From an uncultured Bacilli bacterium (lineage in GTDB: Bacteria; Bacillota_I; Bacilli_A; RF39; UBA660), in NCBI GenBank assembly GCA_934122215.1, contig CAKOWF010000001.1, positions 9,361 through 73,360 on the forward strand: a stretch of 64,000 nt of DNA, in the 5' to 3' direction. Each line of letters opens with the position of its first letter. The first letter of the stretch is position 1. The notes under the pieces are model-generated. The model was given only the letters and a program-made list of their open reading frames with translations. It searched no databases and had not been told where the DNA came from. A program made the position numbers and the translations under genes. Shown here piece after piece: positions 8,457-18,540 of the stretch.

Positions 8457-10508
8457 CTAACCATAATTTTGAATTGAACTATACATATTAAACATTGGAA
8501 CAATTACAGCTAAGATAATTGTACCAACTACTGCTGTTAAGAATACTGTTAATATTGGTTCAATAAATGATTTAATTCTAGTTACTGATTCTTTATGTAA
8601 ATCTTGATAATATTCAGATACTTTTCCCATCATTTCTGCTAACTCACCAGTTTTTTCTCCAGTTACTAACATTTCATAAGCTGGTACAGGAAATGCCCAA
8701 TGGCCTTCAAATGCTTTAGATATTTTTTCACCCTTAGCTAAATTTGTTATAGTATCTAGGATTAACATTTTATATATTTCATTGTTTGTAATTTTATTTA
8801 ATACTTCCATACTATCAGTAATAAATACATTATGCGCTAATAATGAAGAGAAAGTTTTAGTAAACATTGTAACTTCATTATATATAATAGTTTGACCTAT
8901 TACAGGAATATGCATTGCTACCCATTGACATATAGTTCTAAATATTTTGACGTTTTTATATAAGTATATAAATATTAAAATAAATATTACTATGCCAATT
9001 AAAATCCAAATTATATAATTTTGTATAAATTCACTTACTGCTATTACAGCTAATGTAAATGATGGTATCTGTGATGCATCCATAGTTTCATATATTTCAA
9101 CAAATTGTGGAATAACAAACATCATTATAAAAGTAATTACTGCTGTAGCAAATACAAATACAATTGATGGATATGTTAATGCTGTTATCATTTGTTTTCT
9201 AGTACGCTCTGTTTCTGTATAATAATTAGCCATGTCATCTAAAACTTCTGGAAGTTCTCCAGTCATTTCAGCAGTTTTAACCATATTAATTAATAATCTT
9301 GGAAATGCTACATTTTGTTTTAATAAAGCTTCACTAAAATTTTCACCTGTTGTTAAATCATATACGACACTTTCAAATATTTTTTTATAGCTTTTCTTTT
9401 TGAATTGTCTAGAAAGAATTTTTAATGCTTCAACAAGTGGTATACCTGCTTTTATATATGTTGATAATTGTGTTAAAAAGAAAATCAAATCTTTTGTTTT
9501 TATTTTTGTGTAATTAGTACTTCTACTTCCATGTAGAAATTGAATCCACTTATTAGTTCTTATACTATATACTTCAAATCCTTCACTCAATAAATAAGAA
9601 TGTACTTCAACTTTTGAAAAAGCTTCAAAGTATCCTTTAACTACTTGTCCTTCTTTATTTTTAGCAACATATTCATATAGTAATTTTACATCACTTTTTT
9701 GAGCATCTTCTCCATCAAAATTTATTAGAAGAGCTTCTTTTTCCATCATCTTTTTATTTCGACTATGTTTTACAAAGTCATTATTATTAAACTTGTTTTT
9801 AATAGCTGTTGGAATGTTTAATATTCCTTCCCACATTTTCTTTAGTTTTTGTTTAAATCCTGATGTTGAAATATCCACATTCTTATCAATATAGCTATCA
9901 TTTTCTTTTTTCTTTTTTTCTGCTTGCTTTTCAGCTTTTCGTATTCTTGCTTCTTCTTTTTTCTTATATTTTTCTTCATCTAAAGCAAGTTTTTGCATTT
10001 TTTCTTGATCTCTAACTATTTTTCTTTGAACTTTTAATTTTTGTTTTTCTAATTTTTTTAACAATTTTTCAGTTATTATTGGTTGTTCATTATATTGTTC
10101 AAATAGTTCTTCAGTTTGTTCTACAGAATCGTCTTTATTTTCTATAACAGGTTCTGTTTTAATTTCTGGTATAGTTTCTTCCATCTTATCGTCAGAAGTT
10201 ATTTCTAATGTATTTTCTTCTTTTTTATTTTCTAATTTTATTTTTGGTTTTTTATTTATTTGTATATACCATATTGGTGTACAGATAAATACACTTATGC
10301 CTTTTATAAAATATCTAAATAATTGATATACAAAATAGCATACCCAAACAAATCCTTTAATACTATATTCAAATAGTACTAAAATTTTATTTATAGCATA
10401 CAATGTTCCTATAGTGAAATATCTTATTATATAATATGGTATTTTCAATATTGCGAATACTATTTTGTACACAAAAATAAATGGAAGTAAATATATCGGT
10501 TTTCGCAT
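8457..10508 (-). CDS. Type IV pilus/type II secretion inner-membrane platform protein (PilC/GspF) with long N-terminal extension
   Basis: About 683 residues, where normal GspF/PilC/ComGB proteins have about 350-400. The C-terminal part (about 280-683) is canonical: a YEYVAKNKEGQVVKGYFEA entry region, then two T2SSF repeats with LTQLSTYIKAGIPLVEAL, FPRLLINMVKTAEMTGELPEVLDDMANYY and the second copy AYEMLVTGEKTGELAEMM, plus three membrane segments. The extra N-terminus has about 80 hydrophobic, aromatic residues (two or three membrane-associated helices) and a Lys/Glu-rich linker. No assembly ATPase (GspE/PilB) is next to it. The start at 10508 is preferred because GGTG precedes it by six bases; the ATG at 10523 lacks useful spacing. 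Paired with the prepilin peptidase. Confidence 0.9.
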   Translation of the reverse strand: MRKPIYLLPFIFVYKIVFAILKIPYYIIRYFTIGTLYAINKILVLFEYSIKGFVWVCYFVYQLFRYFIKGISVFICTPIWYIQINKKPKIKLENKKEENTLEITSDDKMEETIPEIKTEPVIENKDDSVEQTEELFEQYNEQPIITEKLLKKLEKQKLKVQRKIVRDQEKMQKLALDEEKYKKKEEARIRKAEKQAEKKKKENDSYIDKNVDISTSGFKQKLKKMWEGILNIPTAIKNKFNNNDFVKHSRNKKMMEKEALLINFDGEDAQKSDVKLLYEYVAKNKEGQVVKGYFEAFSKVEVHSYLLSEGFEVYSIRTNKWIQFLHGSRSTNYTKIKTKDLIFFLTQLSTYIKAGIPLVEALKILSRQFKKKSYKKIFESVVYDLTTGENFSEALLKQNVAFPRLLINMVKTAEMTGELPEVLDDMANYYTETERTRKQMITALTYPSIVFVFATAVITFIMMFVIPQFVEIYETMDASQIPSFTLAVIAVSEFIQNYIIWILIGIVIFILIFIYLYKNVKIFRTICQWVAMHIPVIGQTIIYNEVTMFTKTFSSLLAHNVFITDSMEVLNKITNNEIYKMLILDTITNLAKGEKISKAFEGHWAFPVPAYEMLVTGEKTGELAEMMGKVSEYYQDLHKESVTRIKSFIEPILTVFLTAVVGTIILAVIVPMFNMYSSIQNYG

Positions 10509-10549
10509 ATCAAGCACCGCCATTCTCTTTATTCTTATACACTAAATAG

Positions 10550-10577
10550 ATTATATCATAATTTTGTATTTTGTAAA
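10550..10577 (-). promoter_or_regulatory. Promoter of the pilC-prepilin peptidase transcript
   Basis: TTTACA, 16-bp spacer, TATAAT with an upstream TG (extended -10), read on the minus strand. It lies back to back with the start of the plus-strand YqfQ-like gene. Confidence 0.65.
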
Positions 10578-10622
10578 ACATTTTTTGTAAAGTTCATATA
10601 ATATTTTAGAAAGGAGTATATT

Positions 10623-10943
10623 ATGAATTATTATAATCCCTATTTCATGCCTTATACTAGTGCTCCAGCAAGTACTGGCTTATTTTCTAGACTATTAGGT
10701 GGTAATAAATTAACATTATCTTCTATTTTATCCGGAACAGGTAAAGTTGTTAATTTTGCTAATCAAGCTATACCACTTGTTAAACAAATAAACCCAGTAA
10801 TTAAAAATGCTAAAACTATGTTTAAAGTTATGAATGAGTTTAAAAAGGTGGAAACACCTAATGTGAATCAAAATGATATAGAAACAAAAAAAGAAGCAGT
10901 CATTTCTACTTCCAATACTGAGGGCCCAACTTTTTTCCTATAA
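10623..10943 (+). CDS. YqfQ-like small protein
   Basis: 106 residues with a short Tyr/Pro/Asn-rich head (MNYYNPYFMPYTSAPA). A helical segment SRLLGG...LTLSSILSGTGKVVNFANQAIPLVKQINPVIKNAKTMFKVMNEFKK follows. The spacing of P-LV-----PVIKN---MFK matches the YqfQ/VrrA family. In Bacillus that gene sits close to trmK (yqfN), sigA and dnaG, exactly the neighbours here, though here it is convergent. The function of the family is unknown. AGAAAGGAG precedes the ATG, and a TATAAT lies at 10597-10602. Its last 38 bases overlap the end of trmK on the other strand. Family assignment rests on pattern and synteny. Confidence 0.65.
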   Translation: MNYYNPYFMPYTSAPASTGLFSRLLGGNKLTLSSILSGTGKVVNFANQAIPLVKQINPVIKNAKTMFKVMNEFKKVETPNVNQNDIETKKEAVISTSNTEGPTFFL

Positions 10944-11589
10944 GTTCTATTATCCAATCTATATGTTTCGAATAAGCTAGTCTTTTTTGAGGATATTTAT
11001 TGGGTATTTTTTTTAGTATGTCTCTATTTTCATAGAATAATGATTCATAATATCTAAATACCTCATAACTCTTATCTTTTATTAATAATGGTCCTAAATA
11101 TAGTTCTCTTGCTGTATAATTTTTGCAGCCTTTTATAAATTTTATAACTACATAAAATTTATAGTTTTCTAATGCTACTTTTTCTTCTACTATTCTAAAT
11201 TTTTTTACCATCATTCTTCTTCTCAATAATTTTAATTCAGTTTGTGTTGATATAATAATTGATTTTGCTTCATATATTCTTTCATCTTCTAATATTTTTA
11301 AGATTGTTTCAGTTCCCATACCAGATAATACGATTATTTTATTTTTTATATCCGGAATGTCTTTTAGTCCATCACATACTTTTAATTTTACTTCATTTGT
11401 TAGTCCATATCGATATAAATTTTTTCTTGCTTGTTTTATAGCTCCTTCACTAATATCGGTTGCTATACATTTATTATCATTATACAATGTTAAATATATA
11501 TCTAATAATGCATGATCACACCCAACATCTATCACTTCACTTCCTTTATCTACTAGTGAAGCAATAGTTTTTAATCTTTCATCTAACAT
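10906..11589 (-). CDS. trmK: tRNA (adenine22-N1)-methyltransferase
   Basis: 227-residue class I SAM-dependent methyltransferase. The SAM-binding motif DVGCDHALLDIYL is near residue 20 and GMGTETILKILE near 95, both typical of TrmK (YqfN), which makes m1A22 in the tRNA D-arm. Position next to sigA is the same as in Bacillus. Its ATG overlaps the sigA stop region as TAATG, so it is the last gene of a dnaG-sigA-trmK operon with translational coupling. It runs 38 bases into the convergent yqfQ-like gene, with no clear terminator hairpin between them. Confidence 0.92.
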   Translation of the reverse strand: MLDERLKTIASLVDKGSEVIDVGCDHALLDIYLTLYNDNKCIATDISEGAIKQARKNLYRYGLTNEVKLKVCDGLKDIPDIKNKIIVLSGMGTETILKILEDERIYEAKSIIISTQTELKLLRRRMMVKKFRIVEEKVALENYKFYVVIKFIKGCKNYTARELYLGPLLIKDKSYEVFRYYESLFYENRDILKKIPNKYPQKRLAYSKHIDWIIELIGKKLGPQYWK

Positions 11590-12677
11590 TATTCACCCAT
11601 GTAATCTTTTAATTTTCTAGAACGACTTGGGTGTCTTAATTTTCTTAAAGCTTTAGCTTCAATTTGTCTAATTCTTTCACGAGTTACACCAAATAATTGC
11701 CCAACTTCTTCTAATGTTCTTGATTTTCCATCTTCTAAGCCAAAACGTAAACGGATTACTTTTTCTTCTCTTTCAGTTAGTGTTAATAATACTTTAGATA
11801 TTTCATCTTTTAGCATTTCATTTGTTGCATATTCTTCTGGTGATACATTTCTTTCATCTTTTATAAAATCTCCTAAATGAGAATCTTCTTCTTCTCCAAT
11901 AGGTGTTTCTAAGCTAACTGGTTCTTGACTAATTTTGTATATTTCTCTTATTCTATCTACTGATGTATGCATTTTTTCTGCTAATTCTTCTTCTGTTGGT
12001 TCACGATTTAATTCTAGTGTTAATTGTCTTTGGATACGAGCTAATTTGTTAATAGTTTCTACCATATGAACAGGAACACGTATTGTTCTTGCTTGATCGG
12101 CTATTGCTCTAGTTATAGCTTGTCTAATCCACCATGTAGCATATGTAGAAAATTTAAAACCTTTTCCAACATCAAATTTATCTACTGCTTTCATTAAACC
12201 AATATTACCTTCTTGAATTAAATCTAGGAATAACATTCCTCTTCCAACATATCTTTTAGCTATACTTACAACTAATCTTAAATTGGCTTCTGCTAGTATC
12301 TTTTTAGCTTCTTCATCACCATTTAAAATTCTATCAGATAATTCTAATTCTTCTTCCATAGAAAGTAATTTTATTTGACCTATTTCTTTTAGGTACATTC
12401 TAACAGGATCATTAATGGTTAAATCTTTTGTTAAAACTTCATCATCTAGTAATAATGGTGAACCACCATCTTCTTCACTAGTTCCTGCTTCATCTTCTGA
12501 TACTACTGCTATACTATTTTCATTAAAAGTATTGTATAAATCATCTAATGAATCTGCATCTAATTCTAATCCTTTTAAAGCATTTGCTAGTTCTTCATAA
12601 GTGATAAAACCTTTTTCTTTACCATTTTTTACTAATTCTTGTTTTCTTTCTTCAAAACTTTTAATTTCATTTACCAT
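11589..12677 (-). CDS. sigA: RNA polymerase primary sigma factor SigA (RpoD)
   Basis: 362 residues. Region 1.1 is at about 1-80 ([29 protein letters not shown]). Region 1.2 is [11 protein letters not shown]. Region 2 contains [37 protein letters not shown], with the -10-reading helix [17 protein letters not shown]. Region 4.2 contains [27 protein letters not shown]. It directs RNA polymerase to the housekeeping promoters listed in this annotation. It overlaps dnaG by 11 bases upstream and trmK downstream, the ancestral macromolecular-synthesis operon order. Confidence 0.98.
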   Translation of the reverse strand: MVNEIKSFEERKQELVKNGKEKGFITYEELANALKGLELDADSLDDLYNTFNENSIAVVSEDEAGTSEEDGGSPLLLDDEVLTKDLTINDPVRMYLKEIGQIKLLSMEEELELSDRILNGDEEAKKILAEANLRLVVSIAKRYVGRGMLFLDLIQEGNIGLMKAVDKFDVGKGFKFSTYATWWIRQAITRAIADQARTIRVPVHMVETINKLARIQRQLTLELNREPTEEELAEKMHTSVDRIREIYKISQEPVSLETPIGEEEDSHLGDFIKDERNVSPEEYATNEMLKDEISKVLLTLTEREEKVIRLRFGLEDGKSRTLEEVGQLFGVTRERIRQIEAKALRKLRHPSRSRKLKDYMGE

Positions 12678-14433
12678 AATATCCCTCTTTCTTTATTTCT
12701 TGTTCTTCTCTTGTTAAATCTAGTATTTTTATTGCAATTTCATTTCTTTCATTTTTATCAATAACAGTATGCATTAATTCCTGTAATCTTTTTTTCTCTA
12801 TTTTTATATTATTTAATTTTATTGTATATATATACCCAAGTATTTCTTCTTTTGTATATTCTTCTTTTAAGTTTAATAATAACAGTTCATTTATAGTATT
12901 TGTTTCTTCTTCATCATTTATAAATTCAGATAAAAGATCAGCAACTTTAATATCACTTGTTTTAGATATTGCTATTACTTCTAAAGCTAATTTTCTATAT
13001 CTACTTGTTTGTAAAAATACTTTATTATTATTGAATATAGTTACTACTTCTTTGCTATTAATTAAATAATACATTAGTGACTGTTCTGCTTTTAATGCAG
13101 CTGTAGTTTGTTTATTTTGAATTACTACTTCTTTTGGTGTCTCTTTTGTTTGTTCGTTCATATTTTCTAATTTTTCTCTTAAAATGTCAAGACCTAAATT
13201 ACTTTCAGTTGAAAGTTTTTGTAAAGTTAATTCTTTTAAAATAACATCATCAGTTTTATTTACTTCATTTAACACATTATTTATATATTTTGAATATTCA
13301 ACTTGATCTGTTAAATTTAAATCTTTTTTTAAATATTTTAGCTTAAAATCCATAATACTTATTGGATTATTTATTTTATCTAAAAATGAATTCCCATATT
13401 TTTTTATATATTCATCAGGATCTAAATTTTCTTCCAATCTAACCACTTTGGGTATTACATTTAATTTTCCTAATTCTTCACTACATGAAAATGTTGCTTT
13501 TGCACCAGCACCATCACCATCAAAACATAATATTACTTCTTTTGCCATTCTTTTTATTAAATTAGCTTGATTTTCTGTTACAGCCGTACCCATAGTTGCT
13601 ACCACATTTTTTATTCCTACTTTATATGCTGCAATAACATCCATAAATCCTTCCATTACTATAATTTTTCCGGTTTTTCTTGCTTCTTCTTTCGCCCTAT
13701 GATAATTATATAAAAGTTCTCCTTTTTTGAATATTGGTGTTTCTTTTGTATTAACATATTTTGCAGTATCTAATGAATCATATATTCTTCCACTATATCC
13801 AACTATATTTCCATTTAAATCATATAATGGAAACATAATTCTATTATAGTAAATATCATGTAATCCTTTTTCATTATCTCCTACTAACCCACTATTTATT
13901 AAATCTTTTTCTTTGTATCCTTTTTTTAATAACATATTTGTTATTAATTTAGAATCTTTAATTGCTAATCCAATTCCAAATTCTTTTATTATTTCATTTG
14001 TTATTTCCCTATTTTTTAGATATTCTTTTGCTTTTATTCCTAATTCTGAATTTAGGTTATTTTGATATATTTTTTGACTTGTTTCATATATATCATATAA
14101 TTCTTTATTTTTGTTTGTTTTTTGTTTTACATTTCCTAATGATATAGTTATTCCTGCTTTATCTGCTAATTTTTTTAAAGCTTCTACAAAATTAATATTT
14201 TCATAATTCATTAAGAATGTTATTACATTACCACTTGCTCCACAGGAAAAGCATCTATATATTTGTTTTTCTCTTGAAACACTCATACTTGGTGAATGAT
14301 CAGCATGAAAAGGACAAACACCAAAGAAATTTTTTCCTTTGGCTGTTAATGGTATGTATTCGGAAATAACATCGACAATATCAACACTATTTCTAATTTC
14401 TTTGATTTCTGATTCTTTCAAATAATTATCCAT
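12667..14433 (-). CDS. dnaG: DNA primase
   Basis: 588 residues. The N-terminal CHC2 zinc domain has [14 protein letters not shown] and [10 protein letters not shown] near residues 40-65. The catalytic core with the TOPRIM fold follows ([20 protein letters not shown], then [12 protein letters not shown] near 310). A C-terminal helicase-binding domain completes it. It makes the RNA primers for chromosome replication at the fork with DnaB-type helicase. The ATG has a perfect AAAGGAGG. It opens the dnaG-sigA-trmK operon and is divergent from the DUF6512-type gene. Confidence 0.97.
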   Translation of the reverse strand: MDNYLKESEIKEIRNSVDIVDVISEYIPLTAKGKNFFGVCPFHADHSPSMSVSREKQIYRCFSCGASGNVITFLMNYENINFVEALKKLADKAGITISLGNVKQKTNKNKELYDIYETSQKIYQNNLNSELGIKAKEYLKNREITNEIIKEFGIGLAIKDSKLITNMLLKKGYKEKDLINSGLVGDNEKGLHDIYYNRIMFPLYDLNGNIVGYSGRIYDSLDTAKYVNTKETPIFKKGELLYNYHRAKEEARKTGKIIVMEGFMDVIAAYKVGIKNVVATMGTAVTENQANLIKRMAKEVILCFDGDGAGAKATFSCSEELGKLNVIPKVVRLEENLDPDEYIKKYGNSFLDKINNPISIMDFKLKYLKKDLNLTDQVEYSKYINNVLNEVNKTDDVILKELTLQKLSTESNLGLDILREKLENMNEQTKETPKEVVIQNKQTTAALKAEQSLMYYLINSKEVVTIFNNNKVFLQTSRYRKLALEVIAISKTSDIKVADLLSEFINDEEETNTINELLLLNLKEEYTKEEILGYIYTIKLNNIKIEKKRLQELMHTVIDKNERNEIAIKILDLTREEQEIKKEGYYGK

Positions 14434-14493
14434 GTCATTTCCTCCTTTAGTATATTTTTTTATTTATTAAACATAATATTAGTGGTGAGATTT

Positions 14494-15030
14494 ATGAATT
14501 TAAAGAAAGTTAAAATTATAAATGTTTTTGCAGTATTTTTGCTATCTTTTTTAGCACATAATATATATAAATGGTTTCCTAATACGATTACTTCAATATT
14601 TTTTCCAGTTAATGAAAGTATTTTTGAACATATGAAAATTATTTCTACTTGCTTTTTATCTTATGGAATTTTTGAATTTTTTATAATTAAACATTTTAAT
14701 ATTAAATTTAATAATTATTTATTTTCTTGTTTTTTATCTGTTTTATTAGGTATAATTATTTACCTAATTATATTTGTACCAATTCATTTATTTATAAGTC
14801 GTTCTATGTTTATACCAATTATTTTATTATTTATAGTCTACATTTTCATGAACATAATAAGTTACTATATTTTAACAATTAATGAAATACCTCATATAGA
14901 AAATATTTCAATAATTTTAGTAATTGCTTTATATATTTTATTTGGATATCTTACTTATAAGCCTCCACATATTTTCTTATTTTTTGATACTGTTTTAGAA
15001 AAATATGGTATTAATGAATATTTAGTTTAA
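14494..15030 (+). CDS. DUF6512-type integral membrane protein
   Basis: 178 residues with about six membrane segments (for example VFAVFLLSFLAHNIY, LLGIIIYLIIFVPIHLFI, FIPIILLFIVYIFMNII, IILVIALYILFGYLTY). The signature FFPVNESIFEHMKI near residues 36-50 and the end DTVLEKYGI resemble the DUF6512 family of small Firmicutes membrane proteins, function unknown. The ATG at 14494 follows GGTGA; a CATAAT -10 lies six bases upstream of that Shine-Dalgarno. Its stop codon overlaps the end of the convergent alaS by nine bases. Confidence 0.65.
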   Translation: MNLKKVKIINVFAVFLLSFLAHNIYKWFPNTITSIFFPVNESIFEHMKIISTCFLSYGIFEFFIIKHFNIKFNNYLFSCFLSVLLGIIIYLIIFVPIHLFISRSMFIPIILLFIVYIFMNIISYYILTINEIPHIENISIILVIALYILFGYLTYKPPHIFLFFDTVLEKYGINEYLV

Positions 15031-16782
15031 AATTCCTTTTATTCTCCTTACACCTGAAGAAGATGCTTCTTCTTTTTTTATAGTGAAATGTCCTAATTCT
15101 TTAGTGTTTTTTACATGAGGTCCCCCACATAATTCTTTAGATACAGTACCATATTTATCATTACCTATTGAGTATACTGTTACAATATCAGGATATTTTT
15201 CTATAAACATACATTCTGCTCCTGATTTAATTGCTTCTTCTTTACTCATTTCTTCAACAGTTACATCTAGTCCTGCTTCTATCCATTCATTAACTAATTT
15301 TTCAGTATTCATTTTTTCTTCTTCTGTTAATTTATGATCGCAATTGAAGTCAAATCTTAATCTTTCACTAGTAATATTTGAACCTTTTTGGTGAACATCT
15401 TTACTAACTGTTATTTTAAGTGCTGCATTTAAAAGATGTGTAGCTGTATGATATTTTGTTTCAATTTCACCATTACCACCTAATCCACCTTTGAATTGTC
15501 CAGCAGATGCTGTTCTACTTTTTTCTTGGTGTTCCTTAAATTTAGCAATAAATCCTTCTTCATCTACTTTGATATTAAGTTCATTTGCTAATTCTTTTGT
15601 TAATTCTATTGGAAATCCATATGTATCAAATAAATGAAATGCTGTAATTCCATCTATATCAGAATTATTTTTTGTTACTTTTTCAAATTCTCTTAATCCT
15701 TTTTCTAAAGTTCTATTAAATTTCAATTTTTCATTTTTTAAAACTTCTAATACAACTTCACGATTATCTTTTAATTCTTTATAATATACTTCATACATAT
15801 TTAAAATTACTTCTGCAATTCTTTGTTCCCAATCAGAATTAATATCGATATTTAAGTTTTTAGCATGTCTTATAGCACGTCTAATTAATCTTCTTAAAAT
15901 ATAACCTTGTCCAACATTGCTAGGCTTAATTCCTGCCGGATCAGCACTTATAAATACAGAAGTTCTCAAATGATCTGCTATAATACGCATACTTTTTTCA
16001 TTTCCCTCATATGTTTTTCCTGATACTTCTTCAATTATTTTTATAACAGGAATCCATATTGATGATGCATAATTATCAGTTTTGCCTTCTAATATAGCAG
16101 TCACTCTTTCAACTCCCATTCCTGTATCTACATTTTTTTTAGGAAGTTCAACAATTTTACCATCTTCATTATGATTGTATTGCATAAATACGTCATTCCA
16201 TATTTCAACCCATCTGCTATCTTCTGGATCAAATGTTTCTGGTATTGGATCATTACTACGCCAATAAAACATTTCAGAATCAGGTCCACATAGTCCTGGC
16301 ATTTCTAAGTTAGGCCACCAATTATCTTCTTTAGTAGCGAAAATTCTTTTTTCAGGAATTCCTAATTTTAGCCAAATATTTTTTGTGTATGTATCCATTG
16401 GAGCAATTTCATTTCCAGCAAATATTGTTACAGCTAATCTTTCTACTGGTATATTTAATACTTTTGTTAAAAATTCAAAACTCCATGATATAGCTTCATC
16501 TTTAAAATAATCTCCTAATGACCAATTACCTAACATTTCAAAAAATGTATGGTGATATGTATCTCCTACTTCATCCAAATCATTTGTTCTAATACACTTT
16601 TGGTAGTCACATAATCTTGTACCATATGGATGTGGTTGTCCCATTAAGTAAGGTATTAATGGTTGCATTCCTGCTGTATTAAACAAAACTGTATTATCAT
16701 TTTCTGGTACTACTGGTGCACTTGGTATTTGTTTATGCCCTTTACTTACAAAAAAATTTATGTATAAGTCTTTTAAATTCAT
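15022..16782 (-). CDS. alaS: Alanyl-tRNA synthetase, short form without the C-Ala domain
   Basis: 586 residues, against about 870 for a standard bacterial AlaRS. The class II core is intact at the N-terminus (FFVSKGHKQIPSAPVVP, FNTAGMQPLIPYLMG, TFFEMLGNWSLGDYF, VDTGMGVERV). The editing domain is intact too, with the zinc motif HTATHLLNAAL and CGGPHV plus SSSGVRRIKG. The protein stops right after this domain, so the coiled-coil/DHHA1 C-Ala region is missing. The core reads more like the short AlaRS of candidate-phyla bacteria (GLCGPDSEMFYW, WVEIWNDVFMQYN) than like Bacillus AlaRS, which may mean transfer. No remnant of a lost C-terminus is visible. It shares one base with the upstream kinase-like gene. 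Confidence 0.92.
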   Translation of the reverse strand: MNLKDLYINFFVSKGHKQIPSAPVVPENDNTVLFNTAGMQPLIPYLMGQPHPYGTRLCDYQKCIRTNDLDEVGDTYHHTFFEMLGNWSLGDYFKDEAISWSFEFLTKVLNIPVERLAVTIFAGNEIAPMDTYTKNIWLKLGIPEKRIFATKEDNWWPNLEMPGLCGPDSEMFYWRSNDPIPETFDPEDSRWVEIWNDVFMQYNHNEDGKIVELPKKNVDTGMGVERVTAILEGKTDNYASSIWIPVIKIIEEVSGKTYEGNEKSMRIIADHLRTSVFISADPAGIKPSNVGQGYILRRLIRRAIRHAKNLNIDINSDWEQRIAEVILNMYEVYYKELKDNREVVLEVLKNEKLKFNRTLEKGLREFEKVTKNNSDIDGITAFHLFDTYGFPIELTKELANELNIKVDEEGFIAKFKEHQEKSRTASAGQFKGGLGGNGEIETKYHTATHLLNAALKITVSKDVHQKGSNITSERLRFDFNCDHKLTEEEKMNTEKLVNEWIEAGLDVTVEEMSKEEAIKSGAECMFIEKYPDIVTVYSIGNDKYGTVSKELCGGPHVKNTKELGHFTIKKEEASSSGVRRIKGILN

Positions 16783-17324
16783 TATTTCACCTCATCTAAT
16801 ATATTATTAATTTTAATTCTTAATTCTTCTAATGTTCCATTATTGATTATTTTGTAATCATATTTATCATAATTATTTAATGCTGTTTCAGTTATGTGTT
16901 GTTGTTGCTTTTCTGTCAAATCAGAATAATTTCTTTCTATCTTAATTCTAATTACTTTTTCATATTTATTATATGGTACTTCAATTTCTTCTTTTAATCT
17001 AGCATCTGCTATTATAATTACATCATAAAAATATGAATAGACTTCTATATCTTGTAACATTCTATTTATGAAAAAATTATTATCTATTTTATTTCTTATT
17101 ATTTCAGTACCTAATTGTTGTAAAAATTCTCTTGGCTTTGTTTCCTCTGATCCATCCCAATTTAATATTTTTTGTGCATAATTTTTAATTGATTCAGCAT
17201 AAATTAAATCGATAACTTTCATATTTTTATTATTATAATATTCTTTAATATAGTCAGTAATAGTATTTTTACCACTTCTTGCTTTTCCATATATCACAAA
17301 TATTATAGGTTTCTTTTTTTTCAT
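16782..17324 (-). CDS. P-loop kinase resembling deoxynucleoside monophosphate kinases
   Basis: 180 residues. A Walker A motif is at residues 13-20 (GKARSGKNT); FLQQLGTEIIRNKID near 85 and IIIADARLKEEIE near 115 follow. This layout matches the dNMP-kinase/dephospho-CoA-kinase-like family common in phages and Firmicutes, which move phosphate from ATP to a small nucleotide. The substrate cannot be told. AAGGTGA precedes the ATG. The stop overlaps the alaS ATG by one base, so expression is coupled with alanyl-tRNA synthesis, with no obvious functional reason. Confidence 0.7.
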   Translation of the reverse strand: MKKKKPIIFVIYGKARSGKNTITDYIKEYYNNKNMKVIDLIYAESIKNYAQKILNWDGSEETKPREFLQQLGTEIIRNKIDNNFFINRMLQDIEVYSYFYDVIIIADARLKEEIEVPYNKYEKVIRIKIERNYSDLTEKQQQHITETALNNYDKYDYKIINNGTLEELRIKINNILDEVK

Positions 17325-17362
17325 TTTTTCACCTTCATAAACAAAGTACCACTATGTGATAC

Positions 17363-18511
17363 TTATTTTTGATAATTTAGTAGTTCATATTTTTCTATAA
17401 AGTATATTATTATTATTTTTATTGCAGCTATTATTGGTGTTGATAATACCATTCCAACAATTCCAAAGAAATGTCCAAATATTAATAATCCTACCATTAT
17501 TGTTACTGGATGTAATTTTGTAGTTTTGCTCATTATTACTGGTTGTAATAAATTTCCTTCTAAAAATTGAACTACAAATATTACCAATAAAGTTAATAGT
17601 CCGGTTAATGGTCCTTGAGAGAAACCAACTATCACAGCTGGAATCCCACCAATATAAGGACCTGCATATGGTATCACGTTTGTTATACCACAGAATAAAC
17701 CAAATAATAATGCACCTTTAAGTCCTACTAACATAAATCCAATTGAAGTTACAACAAATACTAAACTACAGTCATAAAAAGCACCTTTTATAAATCTTCT
17801 AAATGATGTATTTACTTCATTTAATAAGTCTCTTGCATCATTTTGCATTCTTCTTGGTAACCATGTAATCATTAATTCATTTGCATTATCAAATCCAACT
17901 AAAAGGTAAAAACCTATAATCAAACCAATTAAAAATGTTCCAATACCTGAAAAGAATGATTTTACTGTATTTATTAATAGTTCTGGTAATGATGAAGTTA
18001 AACCTATTCCAATTTTTTCAACTTTTTTATATACTTCATCTTTCATTGACATTGCATCTAAACCTTCAATGTTATTTAATTTATCAAATATATCATTTAT
18101 CCAATTTTTAATGCTATCAAATATTGATGGTAAAGATTTAGCAAAATCATTTATTTGTTCTATTAATATTGGAATTATTGAACCAATTATAATTGCTAAA
18201 ATTGCTATAAATATTATATAAGCTATAGTTGCTCCTAAACTTCTTTTTATTCCCTTTTTCTTTAGTTTTTTTACAAAAGGATCAAATAGCCATGCTACAG
18301 CAATACCTATAAATAGTGGTGTTAATATTTTTAAAATAACTAATAATGTTGATTTTATGTTTAATTCTTTAAATAATTTCAATGCTACATAAATAGCTAA
18401 AATAATAAACAAACCATACATTATTTTAAGGATTTTTTTTGATAATCCAATTACATCATTTAAATTTTTTGTATCTACTTCTTTAGTTAATTTTTCTTTT
18501 TTGTTAAACAT
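17363..18511 (-). CDS. AI-2E family transporter
   Basis: 382 residues with about eight membrane segments. The central soluble helical insertion (about 145-185, SLPSIFDSIKNWINDIFDKL) and the end motif GNLLQPVIMSKTTKLHPVTIMVGLLIFGHFFGIVGMVLSTP are typical of the AI-2E/TqsA/YdiK family. Members export autoinducer-2 or, in other cases, act as Na+/H+ antiporters, so the cargo is open. Start: ATG at 18511 with AAGGGTG six bases before; an upstream GTG in frame lies on the Shine-Dalgarno. Its promoter is TGATATAAT at 18531-18539, directly after the LysM gene terminator. Confidence 0.9.
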   Translation of the reverse strand: MFNKKEKLTKEVDTKNLNDVIGLSKKILKIMYGLFIILAIYVALKLFKELNIKSTLLVILKILTPLFIGIAVAWLFDPFVKKLKKKGIKRSLGATIAYIIFIAILAIIIGSIIPILIEQINDFAKSLPSIFDSIKNWINDIFDKLNNIEGLDAMSMKDEVYKKVEKIGIGLTSSLPELLINTVKSFFSGIGTFLIGLIIGFYLLVGFDNANELMITWLPRRMQNDARDLLNEVNTSFRRFIKGAFYDCSLVFVVTSIGFMLVGLKGALLFGLFCGITNVIPYAGPYIGGIPAVIVGFSQGPLTGLLTLLVIFVVQFLEGNLLQPVIMSKTTKLHPVTIMVGLLIFGHFFGIVGMVLSTPIIAAIKIIIIYFIEKYELLNYQK

Positions 18512-18530
18512 TAGAATCACCCTTGTTGTT

Positions 18531-18539
18531 ATTATATCA
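18531..18539 (-). promoter_or_regulatory. Extended -10 promoter of the AI-2E transporter gene
   Basis: TG-A-TATAAT on the minus strand, immediately following the T-tract of the LysM gene's terminator. Eight bases separate it from AAGGGTGA. Confidence 0.65.
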
Positions 18540-18540
18540 A

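Noticed and set aside
17344..17364. Hairpin AAGTA-CAC/GTG-TACTT after the AI-2E gene as a terminator
   Set aside because: The stem has a mismatch and no T-tract on the minus strand; at most a weak attenuator.
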